Below are positions 19,161 through 27,912 of a DNA stretch of 64,000 bases, piece after piece. Location of the stretch: NCBI RefSeq assembly GCF_001485415.1, contig NZ_BCMQ01000007.1, positions 140,588 through 204,587 of the forward strand. Reading direction: 5' to 3'. Within the stretch, counting starts at the first letter, position 1; each line of letters begins with the position of its first letter. Origin of the DNA: Myroides odoratimimus. Its GTDB lineage: Bacteria; Bacteroidota; Bacteroidia; Flavobacteriales; Flavobacteriaceae. The notes under the pieces were generated by a model. The model had not been told where the DNA came from, did no database searches, and was given only the letters and a program-made list of their open reading frames with translations. Both the position numbers and the translations under genes were made by a program.

Positions 19161-19397
19161 CTATTCGTATAGCTCTCCTCGATGTGGTTTTAGGATATCT
19201 CTTAGTTGTCTCATTTGCTCATCATTGACTACCATATACGCGATAGTATGCTCTGGTGCTAGTACTGTATAGTCTATGATAAAGATAGGTAGTTGTTCTA
19301 TAGCGACATACTCTTTAAGATGTATTACGTGATGTTCGGCTGTTTTTTCTCCAGCAGGCCCTTTAAAATCCCAAATAAGTTTGATTTGTCTTTCCAT
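19161..19397 (-). CDS. Small conserved flavobacterial protein of unknown function
   Basis: A 78-residue soluble protein with no signal or membrane helix. The start MERQIKLIWDFKGPAGEKTAEHHVIHLKEY and end LKPHRGELYE are reminiscent of a small hypothetical protein that I recall as widespread in Flavobacteriaceae. Two histidines in AEHHVIH and an H in KPHRGE could bind metal, but this is speculation. It is flanked by its own terminator and transcribed alone. No function can be given. Confidence 0.75.
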   Translation of the reverse strand: MERQIKLIWDFKGPAGEKTAEHHVIHLKEYVAIEQLPIFIIDYTVLAPEHTIAYMVVNDEQMRQLRDILKPHRGELYE

Positions 19398-19659
19398 TTT
19401 CTAATTGTCATTTGTACAAAAGTAGTCAAAAAATAAGTAGAAATAGTTGAAGAATCAGTAGAAGTAGCTAGAAGGAAAAGCACTGCATATGAATAGTATT
19501 GAAAGGTAAAACGAGGGAGTAGATAACAAAAGAGGCAGTGTAGTCGTTTATAAATGAATATTATAGTATAAAGACAGGTTTATAACGATGCTATCTGATA
19601 AAGAGATTAGTTTAACCGTATCTTTTTTGTATTTTTGAGGTTGATATAAATTATTAGGT

Positions 19660-20187
19660 ATGAAAGAAGAGTTAGTGGTATTAGTAAATGAACAAGATGA
19701 ACAAGTAGGAGTAATGGAAAAGATAGAAGCTCATGAAAAAGCTTTGTTACATCGTGCATTTTCTGTTTTTATTTTGAATAAAAATAATGAAGTAATGTTA
19801 CAACAACGTGCTTTAGAAAAGTATCACTCGCCTTTATTGTGGACTAATACTTGTTGTAGTCATCAACGTGTAGGCGAAACAAATATAGAGGCTGGTAGAC
19901 GTAGATTAATGGAAGAAATGGGGTTCGAAGTGCCCCTAAAAGATGTTTTTAGTTTTATCTATAAAGCCCCATTTGACAATGGTCTGACAGAGCATGAGTT
20001 TGATCATGTGATGATTGGATATTACGATGATGAACCAAATATCAACCTAGAAGAAGTAGAGGCATGGAAATGGATGTCTATAGAAGGGATAAAGGAAGAT
20101 ATGGAGGCTAATCCTAATATATATACAGCTTGGTTTAAAATCATTTTTTCTAAGTTTTATCATTTTATAGAAGCTCAAAAAAAATAA
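19660..20187 (+). CDS. idi: Isopentenyl-diphosphate delta-isomerase, type I
   Basis: A 175-residue NUDIX-fold enzyme that interconverts IPP and DMAPP in isoprenoid synthesis. The active-site cysteine is in the LWTNTCCSHQRVGE segment, the NUDIX-like helix is GRRRLMEEMGF, and the catalytic glutamate region is EFDHVMIGYYDDEPNINLEEVE. The length fits bacterial type I enzymes. queD-like follows after 4 nt, so the two are cotranscribed. A -7 element TATTTTTG lies at 19630-19637. Confidence 0.95.
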   Translation: MKEELVVLVNEQDEQVGVMEKIEAHEKALLHRAFSVFILNKNNEVMLQQRALEKYHSPLLWTNTCCSHQRVGETNIEAGRRRLMEEMGFEVPLKDVFSFIYKAPFDNGLTEHEFDHVMIGYYDDEPNINLEEVEAWKWMSIEGIKEDMEANPNIYTAWFKIIFSKFYHFIEAQKK

Positions 20188-20191
20188 TAGT

Positions 20192-20605
20192 ATGAGGTTA
20201 ACTGTTAGTAGAAAAGCTCACTTTAATGCAGCACATCGCTTGCATAGAAAAGAATGGTCAGAAGAGAAGAACCAACTTGTTTTTGGTAAATGTAATAATC
20301 CTAACTACCATGGACACAATTATGAATTAATTGTTCAGGTAACAGGAGAGCTAGATCCAGAGACAGGATTTGTGATGGATTTAAAAGAACTATCAGATTT
20401 AATAAAATCGGAGATAGAAGAGAACTTTGATCATAAAAACTTGAATTTAGATGTACCAGAGTTTTTAGAGTTGATCCCTACGGCAGAAAATATCGCAGTA
20501 GTGATATGGCAAAAATTAAGACCTTTTATTAATAATGATAAAGAGTTAGAAGTGATATTGTATGAAACTGCTAGAAACTTTGTTTCTTTTAAAGGAGATT
20601 ATTAA
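20192..20605 (+). CDS. queD: 6-carboxy-5,6,7,8-tetrahydropterin synthase (QueD/PTPS family)
   Basis: A 137-residue member of the 6-pyruvoyl-tetrahydropterin synthase family. Zinc-binding His15 (HFNAAHRL) and His40/His42 (YHGHNYEL) are present, with the putative catalytic Cys34 in GKCNNPN. DHKNLNLD and a C-terminal ETARNF are conserved. In bacteria this family usually makes the queuosine precursor from dihydroneopterin triphosphate. Some members act as true PTPS in pterin synthesis, so the exact reaction is not certain. It is 4 nt downstream of idi. Confidence 0.9.
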   Translation: MRLTVSRKAHFNAAHRLHRKEWSEEKNQLVFGKCNNPNYHGHNYELIVQVTGELDPETGFVMDLKELSDLIKSEIEENFDHKNLNLDVPEFLELIPTAENIAVVIWQKLRPFINNDKELEVILYETARNFVSFKGDY

Positions 20606-20674
20606 TTATAGGGTATGCTAATGGGAAAAGTTGTAACTTGCACCCTCGTTTTTTATAGCGATTGGGAAAGATAG

Positions 20675-20694
20675 ATAAGCAATAGCTTATTTTT
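20675..20694 (+). terminator. Weak terminator after the queD-like gene
   Basis: ATAAGC-AATA-GCTTAT hairpin followed by TTTT. Short stem, so termination may be partial. Confidence 0.45.
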
Positions 20695-20712
20695 AATAGA
20701 AGTGATTAATAT

Positions 20713-21681
20713 ATGGGTTTTAAACAATATCCGATACTATTTCAACCGATTCTGAAAGACAGAATTTGGGGAGGAACGAAGTTAAAATCAATACTTGGTA
20801 AAGATATTGATTCAAATGAGGTAGGAGAGAGCTGGGAGATTTCTGGTGTATCTTCTGATGTAAGCGTTGTCGCAAATGGGGTATATGAAGGATTAAGTTT
20901 AAATGATTTAATTCAGAAGTTTCCTGAAGAAATCTTAGGTGATTATATTATAAACCGTTTTGATAAGAAGTTTCCTCTTTTGTTTAAGTTTCTAGACGCA
21001 AAAGAAGATTTATCTATACAGTTACATCCGAATGATGATTTAGCTCAGAAGCGCCATGGGTCTTTTGGAAAGACTGAGATGTGGTATGTGATGCAAACGG
21101 ATGAAAATGCAAGAATAGTAGTAGACTTTAAAGATGGAGTGACTCAAGAGGACTATCTACATCATTTAGAGGCTAAGACATTGCCTTCTATATTAAAAGA
21201 GATACCTGTAAAGAAAGGAGATGTATTCTTCATCGAGACAGGTACTATCCATGCTATTGGGGCTGGTGTATTATTAGCTGAGATTCAGCAGACTTCAGAT
21301 ATTACTTATAGAGTATATGACTGGGATAGACTAGATGCTTCGGGTAATTCTAGAGAACTCCATATCGATATGGCACTAGATGCTATCAACTATGATAAGA
21401 AAGAAGTAGAGTTGACTTATACTAAAGATGCGAATGTATCTAACGAAATAGTAGCGTGTCCATTCTTCTCAGTGAATTATATACCTCTAAAAGGAAGTTA
21501 TCACAAAGAGAAGGATGCTTCTAGATTCTATCTATATGTGTGTACAGAAGGAGAAGGAGAGATCACATTAGGTGACGAAGTGTATTCTATACGATGTGGA
21601 CAAACTGTGCTAATACCAGCAGCAGTAACACAAATAAGTTTAAGTGGTGAGGCTACAATCTTAGAGATATTTGTTTCTTAA
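20713..21681 (+). CDS. manA: Mannose-6-phosphate isomerase, class I
   Basis: A 322-residue cupin-type zinc enzyme that interconverts fructose-6-phosphate and mannose-6-phosphate, feeding GDP-mannose for surface sugars. The zinc-ligand segment QLHPND is near residues 102-107, KTEMWYV follows, and the second metal region is ETGTIHAIGAG. The short length (about 320) matches the Bacillus/Bacteroidota type. It has a 107-nt upstream gap from queD-like that includes a weak terminator. Confidence 0.95.
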   Translation: MGFKQYPILFQPILKDRIWGGTKLKSILGKDIDSNEVGESWEISGVSSDVSVVANGVYEGLSLNDLIQKFPEEILGDYIINRFDKKFPLLFKFLDAKEDLSIQLHPNDDLAQKRHGSFGKTEMWYVMQTDENARIVVDFKDGVTQEDYLHHLEAKTLPSILKEIPVKKGDVFFIETGTIHAIGAGVLLAEIQQTSDITYRVYDWDRLDASGNSRELHIDMALDAINYDKKEVELTYTKDANVSNEIVACPFFSVNYIPLKGSYHKEKDASRFYLYVCTEGEGEITLGDEVYSIRCGQTVLIPAAVTQISLSGEATILEIFVS

Positions 21682-21709
21682 AAGAGTAGTATACCCCATT
21701 TTTATATTG

Positions 21710-21717
21710 TAGATTTG
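21710..21717 (+). promoter_or_regulatory. Putative -7 element of the 87-residue protein gene
   Basis: TAGATTTG fits TAnnTTTG and lies 29 nt before the start codon at 21747. Confidence 0.5.
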
Positions 21718-21746
21718 CGTAAAATTAATACTAAATAAAGGAAATT

Positions 21747-22010
21747 ATGGCAAGCGTAAGAAACCTAAAAAAAGATATTCACTATGTATTAGGTGATATC
21801 ATCCAAGCAATTTATATTCAAGAAATGACAACTGGAGGACCAACTGCAGAGACTAACGCATTACTTGAAGAAGCGTTTGTTTCTTTCGATGAATTAATCG
21901 GAGCAGTGAATGCAAAAAACGTTGAGAATAAAAAAGCACATTTTAAAGGAGTTTATAAAAAACTAGAAGATGTTGCAGGTCAATTAGTTGAAAAAATCAA
22001 CGCAATGTAA
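21747..22010 (+). CDS. Small helical protein of unknown function, conserved type
   Basis: An 87-residue, apparently all-helical, soluble protein (DIHYVLGDIIQAIYIQEM, LLEEAFVSFDELIGAVNAK, YKKLEDVAGQLVEKINAM). It has its own promoter element and an AAGGAAA sequence before the ATG, unusual for this genome. That suggests strong translation. I think similar short proteins occur across Flavobacteriaceae, but I know no function. It sits directly before the tRNA-Thr array, whose promoter lies after its stop codon. Confidence 0.75.
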   Translation: MASVRNLKKDIHYVLGDIIQAIYIQEMTTGGPTAETNALLEEAFVSFDELIGAVNAKNVENKKAHFKGVYKKLEDVAGQLVEKINAM

Positions 22011-22044
22011 TCGAAAAAAAGATTTAAAAAAGATACATTTTGTG

Positions 22045-22074
22045 TTGCAAGATTGAAAAACCATGCTATCTTTG
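22045..22074 (+). promoter_or_regulatory. Promoter of the tRNA-Thr array
   Basis: TTG at 22045-22047, 19-nt spacer, TATCTTTG at 22067-22074: a full match to the Bacteroidota consensus. Transcription should begin about 10-15 nt before the first tRNA. No equally good promoter lies in the spacers. Confidence 0.8.
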
Positions 22075-22091
22075 CACTCGCAAAATGAGTC

Positions 22092-22165
22092 GCCGGTGTA
22101 GCTCAGCTGGCTAGAGCAGCTGATTTGTAATCAGCAGGTCGTGGGTTCGAGTCCCTCCATCGGCT
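22092..22165 (+). tRNA. tRNA-Thr (anticodon TGT), copy 1
   Basis: 74 nt with a full cloverleaf: acceptor GCCGGTG / CATCGGC (one G-U), D arm GCTCAGCTGG, anticodon arm GCTGA-TTTGTAA-TCAGC giving anticodon TGT, and T arm with GGGTTCGAGTCCC. CCA is not encoded. First of five identical copies. Confidence 0.97.
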
Positions 22166-22206
22166 CAGATGTTTTTTGAAAAATTGATATTGTAATACTT
22201 TGAGTC

Positions 22207-22280
22207 GCCGGTGTAGCTCAGCTGGCTAGAGCAGCTGATTTGTAATCAGCAGGTCGTGGGTTCGAGTCCCTCCATCGGCT
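22207..22280 (+). tRNA. tRNA-Thr (anticodon TGT), copy 2
   Basis: Identical to copy 1 and starting 115 nt after it. The 41-nt spacer ends in the same GAGTC sequence that precedes copies 1, 3 and 4. Confidence 0.97.
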
Positions 22281-22322
22281 CAAAAGTTTTAAAAGAGATT
22301 AGTATTACAATAATATTGAGTC

Positions 22323-22396
22323 GCCGGTGTAGCTCAGCTGGCTAGAGCAGCTGATTTGTAATCAGCAGGTCGTGGGTTCGAGTCCCTCCATCGGCT
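22323..22396 (+). tRNA. tRNA-Thr (anticodon TGT), copy 3
   Basis: Identical to copy 1; starts 116 nt after copy 2. Confidence 0.97.
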
Positions 22397-22437
22397 CAAT
22401 AATTTTTTGAAGATTAAATATTGCAATACATTGAGTC

Positions 22438-22511
22438 GCCGGTGTAGCTCAGCTGGCTAGAGCAGCTGATTTGTAATCAGCAGGTCGTGGGTTCGAGTCC
22501 CTCCATCGGCT
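22438..22511 (+). tRNA. tRNA-Thr (anticodon TGT), copy 4
   Basis: Identical to copy 1; starts 115 nt after copy 3. Confidence 0.97.
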
Positions 22512-22547
22512 CAAATGTTTTAATATTGTATTGCAGGCATTCATTTT

Positions 22548-22621
22548 GCCGGTGTAGCTCAGCTGGCTAGAGCAGCTGATTTGTAATCAGCAGGTCGTGG
22601 GTTCGAGTCCCTCCATCGGCT
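22548..22621 (+). tRNA. tRNA-Thr (anticodon TGT), copy 5
   Basis: Identical to copy 1; starts 110 nt after copy 4. Its upstream spacer differs and lacks GAGTC. The array terminator follows directly. Confidence 0.97.
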
Positions 22622-22622
22622 C

Positions 22623-22652
22623 AAAAGTCTCCCCTTAAAGGGAGACTTTTTT
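22623..22652 (+). terminator. Terminator of the tRNA-Thr array
   Basis: AAAAGTCTCCC / GGGAGACTTTT hairpin with a run of six T. Confidence 0.92.
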
Positions 22653-22765
22653 GTTTTCAAATACTTTGTGTACTAAATGCTCTTCTAACTGCTTTTTATT
22701 TTTTACTTTTAGATAACCTAAATCTAACTTATATAGAAAGGTTATTATTAAAAATACGCTGAAGT

Positions 22766-24241
22766 ATGTTTTTGAGAGTTCAAGCAGATTGGTTTATCTA
22801 TTTGGAGATAGTATATTTTATTATAGCTATTGCTGTGGCTGTACGCATTATCTATGATACAGACTCTATCTCGAAGACATTAGCTTATCTGTTGTTAGTT
22901 TTCTTTGTGCCTATCTTTGGTATTTTATTTTATTTTTCTTTTGGGATCAATTATCGACGAAGAAAGATGTATTCTAAGAAGCTTAAGGTAAATGATGAGT
23001 ATAGCACTAAATTAACAAAACGTCTAAATGACATTCACCTAGATCAGAGACAACAAGGAAACCCTATTGTACAAAGGAATCGTTCTTTCATTAAGATGTT
23101 GTCTAGTGCGACTATGGGAGAAGGTCCATTATTAGTGGATAATAAAGCCGAAATATTAGAGAATGGAGAAGAGTTCTTTCCAAGACTAATAGAAGACTTA
23201 AAAGCAGCTAAAAGTACGATTCATATCGAGTATTATATTTATGAGAATAATGATATCGGTAAGGAGATAGAAAGTATCCTGATCAATAAAGTAAAGGAGG
23301 GGGTTAAGGTACGTTTTATCTATGATGACTTTGGGTGTAAAAGCATTCGAAAGAATATTGTCCGCAATCTTCGTGCGAATGGAGTCGAAGCCTATCCCTT
23401 TAATAAGATTATTCTATTAGCTTTTGCTAACCGTATGAATTATCGAAATCACCGCAAAATAGTGGTGATAGATGGAACGATAGCTTATACAGGGGGGATA
23501 AATATCTCTGATCGCTACGATAACCGTAAGAAAGATTCTAATCAGTATTTTTGGAGGGATACGCATATTAGAATAAAAGGTTCGGGAGCTTATGGGTTAC
23601 AATATATCTTTTTGGCAGATTGGAATTTCTGTAGTAAGCAAGACTTAGCCTTTGATGAGAAGTATTTTCCTATTCATGATAATGATGAGATAGGAGTGCC
23701 GTTACAGGTTATTTCGTCTGGACCTGACTCAGATGTACCTTCTATTCTATATAGTGTCTTAAAAGCGATACAAACTGCTGAAAAAGAGATCTGCATCACT
23801 ACGCCATATTATATACCTGACGAATCATTACAACTAGCTATCAAAATGGCTGCATTAAGTGGTAAGCGCGTTAGAATGATACTGCCTGGAATTACAGATT
23901 CTAATATCGTGAAATGGGCTTCGGAGTCCTATTTTCAAGAGTTATTAGAGTTTGGTGTAGAGATTTATTTATATAAGAAAGGATTTATCCACGCGAAGAC
24001 CTTTGTTACAGATGCAGGAGTGAGTTCTATAGGTACATGTAATTTAGATCATCGTAGCTTTGACTTGAATTTCGAGGTGAATGTTGTGGTTTATGATGAA
24101 GCGTTTGCACGTAAAATGAAAAAAATGTTTGATAGAGATTGTAGAGATTCTATTAAACTAGAGTTACACAGGTGGAATAAGAGATCTTGGAAACAACGTC
24201 TTAAAAACAGTTTTATTCGTTTGTTCTCTCCTTTATTATAG
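22766..24241 (+). CDS. cls: Cardiolipin synthase (phospholipase D family)
   Basis: A 491-residue membrane enzyme that makes cardiolipin from phosphatidylglycerol. Two N-terminal hydrophobic segments (about 11-29 and 36-59) are followed by two PLD domains. Their HxKxxxxD motifs are HRKIVVID with His229 and HAKTFVTD with His409. The length is standard for ClsA-type enzymes. No promoter stands out in the AT-rich leader after the tRNA terminator. The start gives a typical N-terminus just before the first membrane helix. Confidence 0.95.
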   Translation: MFLRVQADWFIYLEIVYFIIAIAVAVRIIYDTDSISKTLAYLLLVFFVPIFGILFYFSFGINYRRRKMYSKKLKVNDEYSTKLTKRLNDIHLDQRQQGNPIVQRNRSFIKMLSSATMGEGPLLVDNKAEILENGEEFFPRLIEDLKAAKSTIHIEYYIYENNDIGKEIESILINKVKEGVKVRFIYDDFGCKSIRKNIVRNLRANGVEAYPFNKIILLAFANRMNYRNHRKIVVIDGTIAYTGGINISDRYDNRKKDSNQYFWRDTHIRIKGSGAYGLQYIFLADWNFCSKQDLAFDEKYFPIHDNDEIGVPLQVISSGPDSDVPSILYSVLKAIQTAEKEICITTPYYIPDESLQLAIKMAALSGKRVRMILPGITDSNIVKWASESYFQELLEFGVEIYLYKKGFIHAKTFVTDAGVSSIGTCNLDHRSFDLNFEVNVVVYDEAFARKMKKMFDRDCRDSIKLELHRWNKRSWKQRLKNSFIRLFSPLL

Positions 24242-24302
24242 CATGTGTAGACATCAAATAAAGTGAGTAATGAAGGATAAGTAAACTTTAAATAAGGATA
24301 CT

Positions 24303-25247
24303 ATGAATTTACATTTGACATTTGATAAATATATAACACATCAACATCCCTTTGAGAATGATTATGAAGGGAAAGTAATCACCACATTAATAGAATCAAG
24401 AGGAAATAAGAAAGAGCATAAGCAGACTATTCTGTATATACACGGATTTTGTGATTACTTCTTTCAGATACACTTGATGGATTATTTTAATGAGCATGGA
24501 GTAAACTTCTATGCAATAGATTTGCGTAAGTATGGTCGTTCGTTATTGCCTCATCAGCATCCGAATTATTGTAAGTCGATGCGAGAGTACTTTCCTGATA
24601 TTGATTATGGAATAGAGTATATTCTAAAGGAAAATAGAGATACCCAACTATTTTTATTAGGGCATAGTACTGGGGGACTATTAGCAACGTATTATGCTAT
24701 GTTTGGGTTGTTAAAAGAAAGGTTATCAGGACTAATATTAAATTCTCCTTTCTTTGATTTTAATGTACCTTTCTATGTAAAGCCTTTTATGGGGAGTGTT
24801 GCTAGGAGTAAAGTGAGTAAGGATATCTTTGCTAATGCAGAGCAGATGCCTGAGTTATATGGTAAGACATTGCATAAAGATCATGAAGGAGAATGGGAGT
24901 ACAAGAAAGAGTGGAAACCAATAAATCCTTTTGCTGTATACTATAGTTGGATATTAGCAGTGCAACATACACAGGAGTTAATTCAGGAGGTAGTATTGCA
25001 TGAAGACTTTCCTATTCTACTAATGTATAGCGATAAGTCTGGAAGTACTTCAAAATGGACTGCTATTTCTATGACATCAGATATCGTCTTGAATGTAAAA
25101 GATATTGAGAAGATAGGTAGTAAGATAGGACATCGTGTAGAGAAAGCTGTAATAGAGGATGGAATGCATGACTTATTTCTCTCGAAAAAAGAAGTTAGAA
25201 ATAAAGCAATGTTTAGTGTATTACAGTTCTTAGAGAAGCACAGATAG
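24303..25247 (+). CDS. Alpha/beta hydrolase, serine aminopeptidase S33-like
   Basis: A 314-residue cytoplasmic hydrolase without signal peptide. The oxyanion-hole HG is at residues 47-48 (ILYIHGFCD), the nucleophile Ser122 in LGHSTGG, and the likely catalytic His in the DGMHDLFLS segment near residue 290, with an Asp before it (LMYSDKSGS). This is the Hydrolase_4 (monoglyceride-lipase-like) pattern. The substrate is unknown, but its position after cls, 61 nt away, fits lysophospholipid or acylglycerol turnover (inference). Confidence 0.88.
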   Translation: MNLHLTFDKYITHQHPFENDYEGKVITTLIESRGNKKEHKQTILYIHGFCDYFFQIHLMDYFNEHGVNFYAIDLRKYGRSLLPHQHPNYCKSMREYFPDIDYGIEYILKENRDTQLFLLGHSTGGLLATYYAMFGLLKERLSGLILNSPFFDFNVPFYVKPFMGSVARSKVSKDIFANAEQMPELYGKTLHKDHEGEWEYKKEWKPINPFAVYYSWILAVQHTQELIQEVVLHEDFPILLMYSDKSGSTSKWTAISMTSDIVLNVKDIEKIGSKIGHRVEKAVIEDGMHDLFLSKKEVRNKAMFSVLQFLEKHR

Positions 25248-25258
25248 ATATTAAAAGT

Positions 25259-25293
25259 AAAAAGCTGTTACCATTTAAGGTAACAGCTTTTTT
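25259..25293. terminator. Bidirectional intrinsic terminator
   Basis: AAAGCTGTTACC / GGTAACAGCTTT stem with a six-nt loop and T runs on both strands, between the hydrolase (+) and the TonB receptor (-). Confidence 0.92.
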
Positions 25294-25341
25294 AGCAATA
25301 ATTGAAAAAAGTTGTTGTTGATTGGTTGGTAGGGGAGCTTT

Positions 25342-27741
25342 TTAGAATAATCCTCCAGCACCTCCACTTTCTTTTGTATTCGAATCTCTGTTCTTTCTTT
25401 GTAATGCACGTCCTTTTCCTCCTCCGAACATATAGTTTACTCCGATGTAAACTGATCTACTTTCCCATGTAAATTGTCCATTAGAAGCATAAGGGTACTG
25501 AGAACTGTATTTGAACTTCATAGTATTGAAGATATCATTGAATCTTGCACTGATACTTAATTTGTTTTCAAGTAAAGAGTATCTAGCTCCAGCATCTATT
25601 TTATACATCTCTTTAGAGTCCATTGTGATACCATCTACGGGACCTCTATAGAATCCGAATAAGTTAAATCTTAAGTTTTTAGTCGCTTTGAAGTTACTGT
25701 TTAAACGAGCATTGAATGCACTAGCAGTAATATCGCGTTCGATAAAATCCATTTGATTTGTCGTACTGTTTAACTGAGATACAAAACCAGTCTGTTTAAT
25801 ACTAGAGAAATCAATACCAGGTTGCATATCCCACCATGGAGTTAATTTGATATTAGCAGAAAGTTCAAATCCATAAGCATCATTAGACTTATAGTTATCA
25901 AAAGTCATTAATAAAGCATTTGGGTTATCATTGTCTGGGTCATCGTAGATAACGTGGTTGATTTCTTTATTGATCTTTCTATAGTACACTCCAGCAGTCA
26001 CACTACTTTTGTTATTAAACATTCTTGTGTAATTTAATTCTACAGAGTTCGTAAACTGTGGTTTTAATTCAGGATTACCTACCATTGTCATTAATGGAGT
26101 AGAGAATTGTCTAACAGGGTTAGTCTGAGAAATACTAGGTCTATCTACACGTCTACTATAACTTAAGTTGAACATATCATTATCTGTCATAGAATACCCT
26201 AAGTATACAGACGGATATAAGGTAACGTAATCATCTTTAAAAGTAGTTGTTCCTCCTAATTTAGATTCTACTTTATAGCTTTCTAATCTTGTTCCTACTT
26301 GGTAGTTAAACTTACCATAAGTTTGACCAAAAGTTACATAAGCAGAGAAGATATCTTGGTTGTATTCATTGTTAATCTTTTTATTCTTCTCAGGAATCAA
26401 AGGATTATTAGAATCAAAGTTGTTATCCGCTCTAGAGATTCTAGCTTCAGCTCCTACTTCTAGTTTAGTATGATCGTTTAAAGGATTCACATAATCAATG
26501 TTGATTGTTGTTAAATCACTTTTATCATTGTTTCTATCTTGATAAACTTGGTTAGGATTTTTACCTATAATCGTATTGTAATCTCCGTCATTCGTAGATT
26601 TGTTACGACTAAAGTTTCCTTCGATATCTAAAGTATGACCTTTTTTCTCAAATAGATGTTTATAAGCTAAGTTATACGCACTATATCTATTATCTCCATC
26701 ATAAACAGTTTTTTGGAAGATATCTTCGAATAAGTTCTTAGGATATGTAGTCGCGTTATCCATATCTGTTGTTCTATCATTTGTACTTTGGTTAGTATAG
26801 AATGACAATGTATTGTTATCGTTGATATAATAATCCATACCTACTTTATAGAAGTAGTTCTTGTTCTTATTATTCATACGAATCTCTGTAGGAGACATAA
26901 TATCCGTACGTAGCATATCTCCGTCATTTTTATATTTTCCATACGAGTAGCTACCATTAGCGAAGAAGTTTAACTTACCTTGTCTATAGTTAGCATTGAT
27001 AGAGTTAGTATTCTTAACAGTATGAGCAAATGTAACTCCTGTGTCTACAGAACCATTAAAGCCGTCCATTGTATTTTTGTGTAACACGATATTGATAATA
27101 CCTGACATTCCTTCAGGATTATACTTAGCACTTGGGTTAGTGATTAACTCAATGCTCTTAATAGAAGTAGAAGGAATTTGTTTTAATACCTGTTCAGAAG
27201 ACATATTAGTAGGACGCCCATCGATAAGGATACGTACATTCTCATTTCCTCTTAGAGATATCTTACCATCTTTATCTACATTTACAGAAGGAATATTATT
27301 CATAATCTCACCAGCAGTAGCACCAGCAGTAGTTAAGTCTTTACCTACATTGATTACTTTTCTATCTATCTTTTGTTCTATTGTAGATGATTCAGCGATA
27401 ATATTAACTCCTTCTAAAGTTGTCGCCTCAGGAGATAAGTTAATCGTACCGAAGTTATAAGTAGCCTCAGTTAACTCAAATTCTTTAGTATATGTTTGGT
27501 AACCGATAAACTGTACTTCTAAAGTATATTTTTTTTGAGGAACAGTTAATTCGAATTTTCCATTGTCATCAGACATAGCACCTGTTACAATAGTCTCTCC
27601 ATCTTTAATAGAGACAGTTGCATAAGGAACGGATTGATTAATTGATTTGTCAAAAATCGCTCCTGTGATTTTTCCTTTTTGTTGCGCATAAATAGAGCAA
27701 ACCATGGTAAGGAAAAGGATAACACTTAATTTGAATTTCAT
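25342..27741 (-). CDS. TonB-dependent receptor, outer-membrane beta-barrel family
   Basis: A 799-residue protein with signal peptide (residues 1-19, cleavage after YAQ). A carboxypeptidase-like regulatory domain (about 24-105, VPYATVSIKDGETIVTGAMSDDNGKFEL) is followed by a plug domain (about 125-225, NIPSVNVDKDGKISLRGNENVRILIDGRP) and the OMP_b-brl_3 type barrel. The C-terminal tail GGGKGRALQRKNRDSNTKESGGAGGLF is unusual: glycine- and charge-rich rather than ending at the last barrel strand, as is common in this subfamily. No partner lipoprotein adjoins it, and the substrate is unknown. Confidence 0.92.
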   Translation of the reverse strand: MKFKLSVILFLTMVCSIYAQQKGKITGAIFDKSINQSVPYATVSIKDGETIVTGAMSDDNGKFELTVPQKKYTLEVQFIGYQTYTKEFELTEATYNFGTINLSPEATTLEGVNIIAESSTIEQKIDRKVINVGKDLTTAGATAGEIMNNIPSVNVDKDGKISLRGNENVRILIDGRPTNMSSEQVLKQIPSTSIKSIELITNPSAKYNPEGMSGIINIVLHKNTMDGFNGSVDTGVTFAHTVKNTNSINANYRQGKLNFFANGSYSYGKYKNDGDMLRTDIMSPTEIRMNNKNKNYFYKVGMDYYINDNNTLSFYTNQSTNDRTTDMDNATTYPKNLFEDIFQKTVYDGDNRYSAYNLAYKHLFEKKGHTLDIEGNFSRNKSTNDGDYNTIIGKNPNQVYQDRNNDKSDLTTINIDYVNPLNDHTKLEVGAEARISRADNNFDSNNPLIPEKNKKINNEYNQDIFSAYVTFGQTYGKFNYQVGTRLESYKVESKLGGTTTFKDDYVTLYPSVYLGYSMTDNDMFNLSYSRRVDRPSISQTNPVRQFSTPLMTMVGNPELKPQFTNSVELNYTRMFNNKSSVTAGVYYRKINKEINHVIYDDPDNDNPNALLMTFDNYKSNDAYGFELSANIKLTPWWDMQPGIDFSSIKQTGFVSQLNSTTNQMDFIERDITASAFNARLNSNFKATKNLRFNLFGFYRGPVDGITMDSKEMYKIDAGARYSLLENKLSISARFNDIFNTMKFKYSSQYPYASNGQFTWESRSVYIGVNYMFGGGKGRALQRKNRDSNTKESGGAGGLF

Positions 27742-27912
27742 AATAGTTCTTTCGTTAAGTTTATTTCTAATAATTGATTAAGGTTTATATAATAGTCATA
27801 CTTTTGAGTAAATTGTTACAACAAAAAATGTTTGATTTTATATAAAATTTTTATTTTTATTTGTAATTTATTGATATTCAGTTTTTTATTTTGCTATTTA
27901 AAATTATTATAA

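Noticed and set aside
19430..19476. Apparent AGTAGAA repeats upstream of idi
   Set aside because: The spacing alternates between 9 and 12 nt, so it is not a period-11 array; low-complexity A/G-rich DNA is sufficient.
22092..22621. Regular repeat-spacer pattern resembling a CRISPR array
   Set aside because: The repeats are complete tRNA-Thr genes of 74 nt with a full cloverleaf, and the spacers are related to one another.
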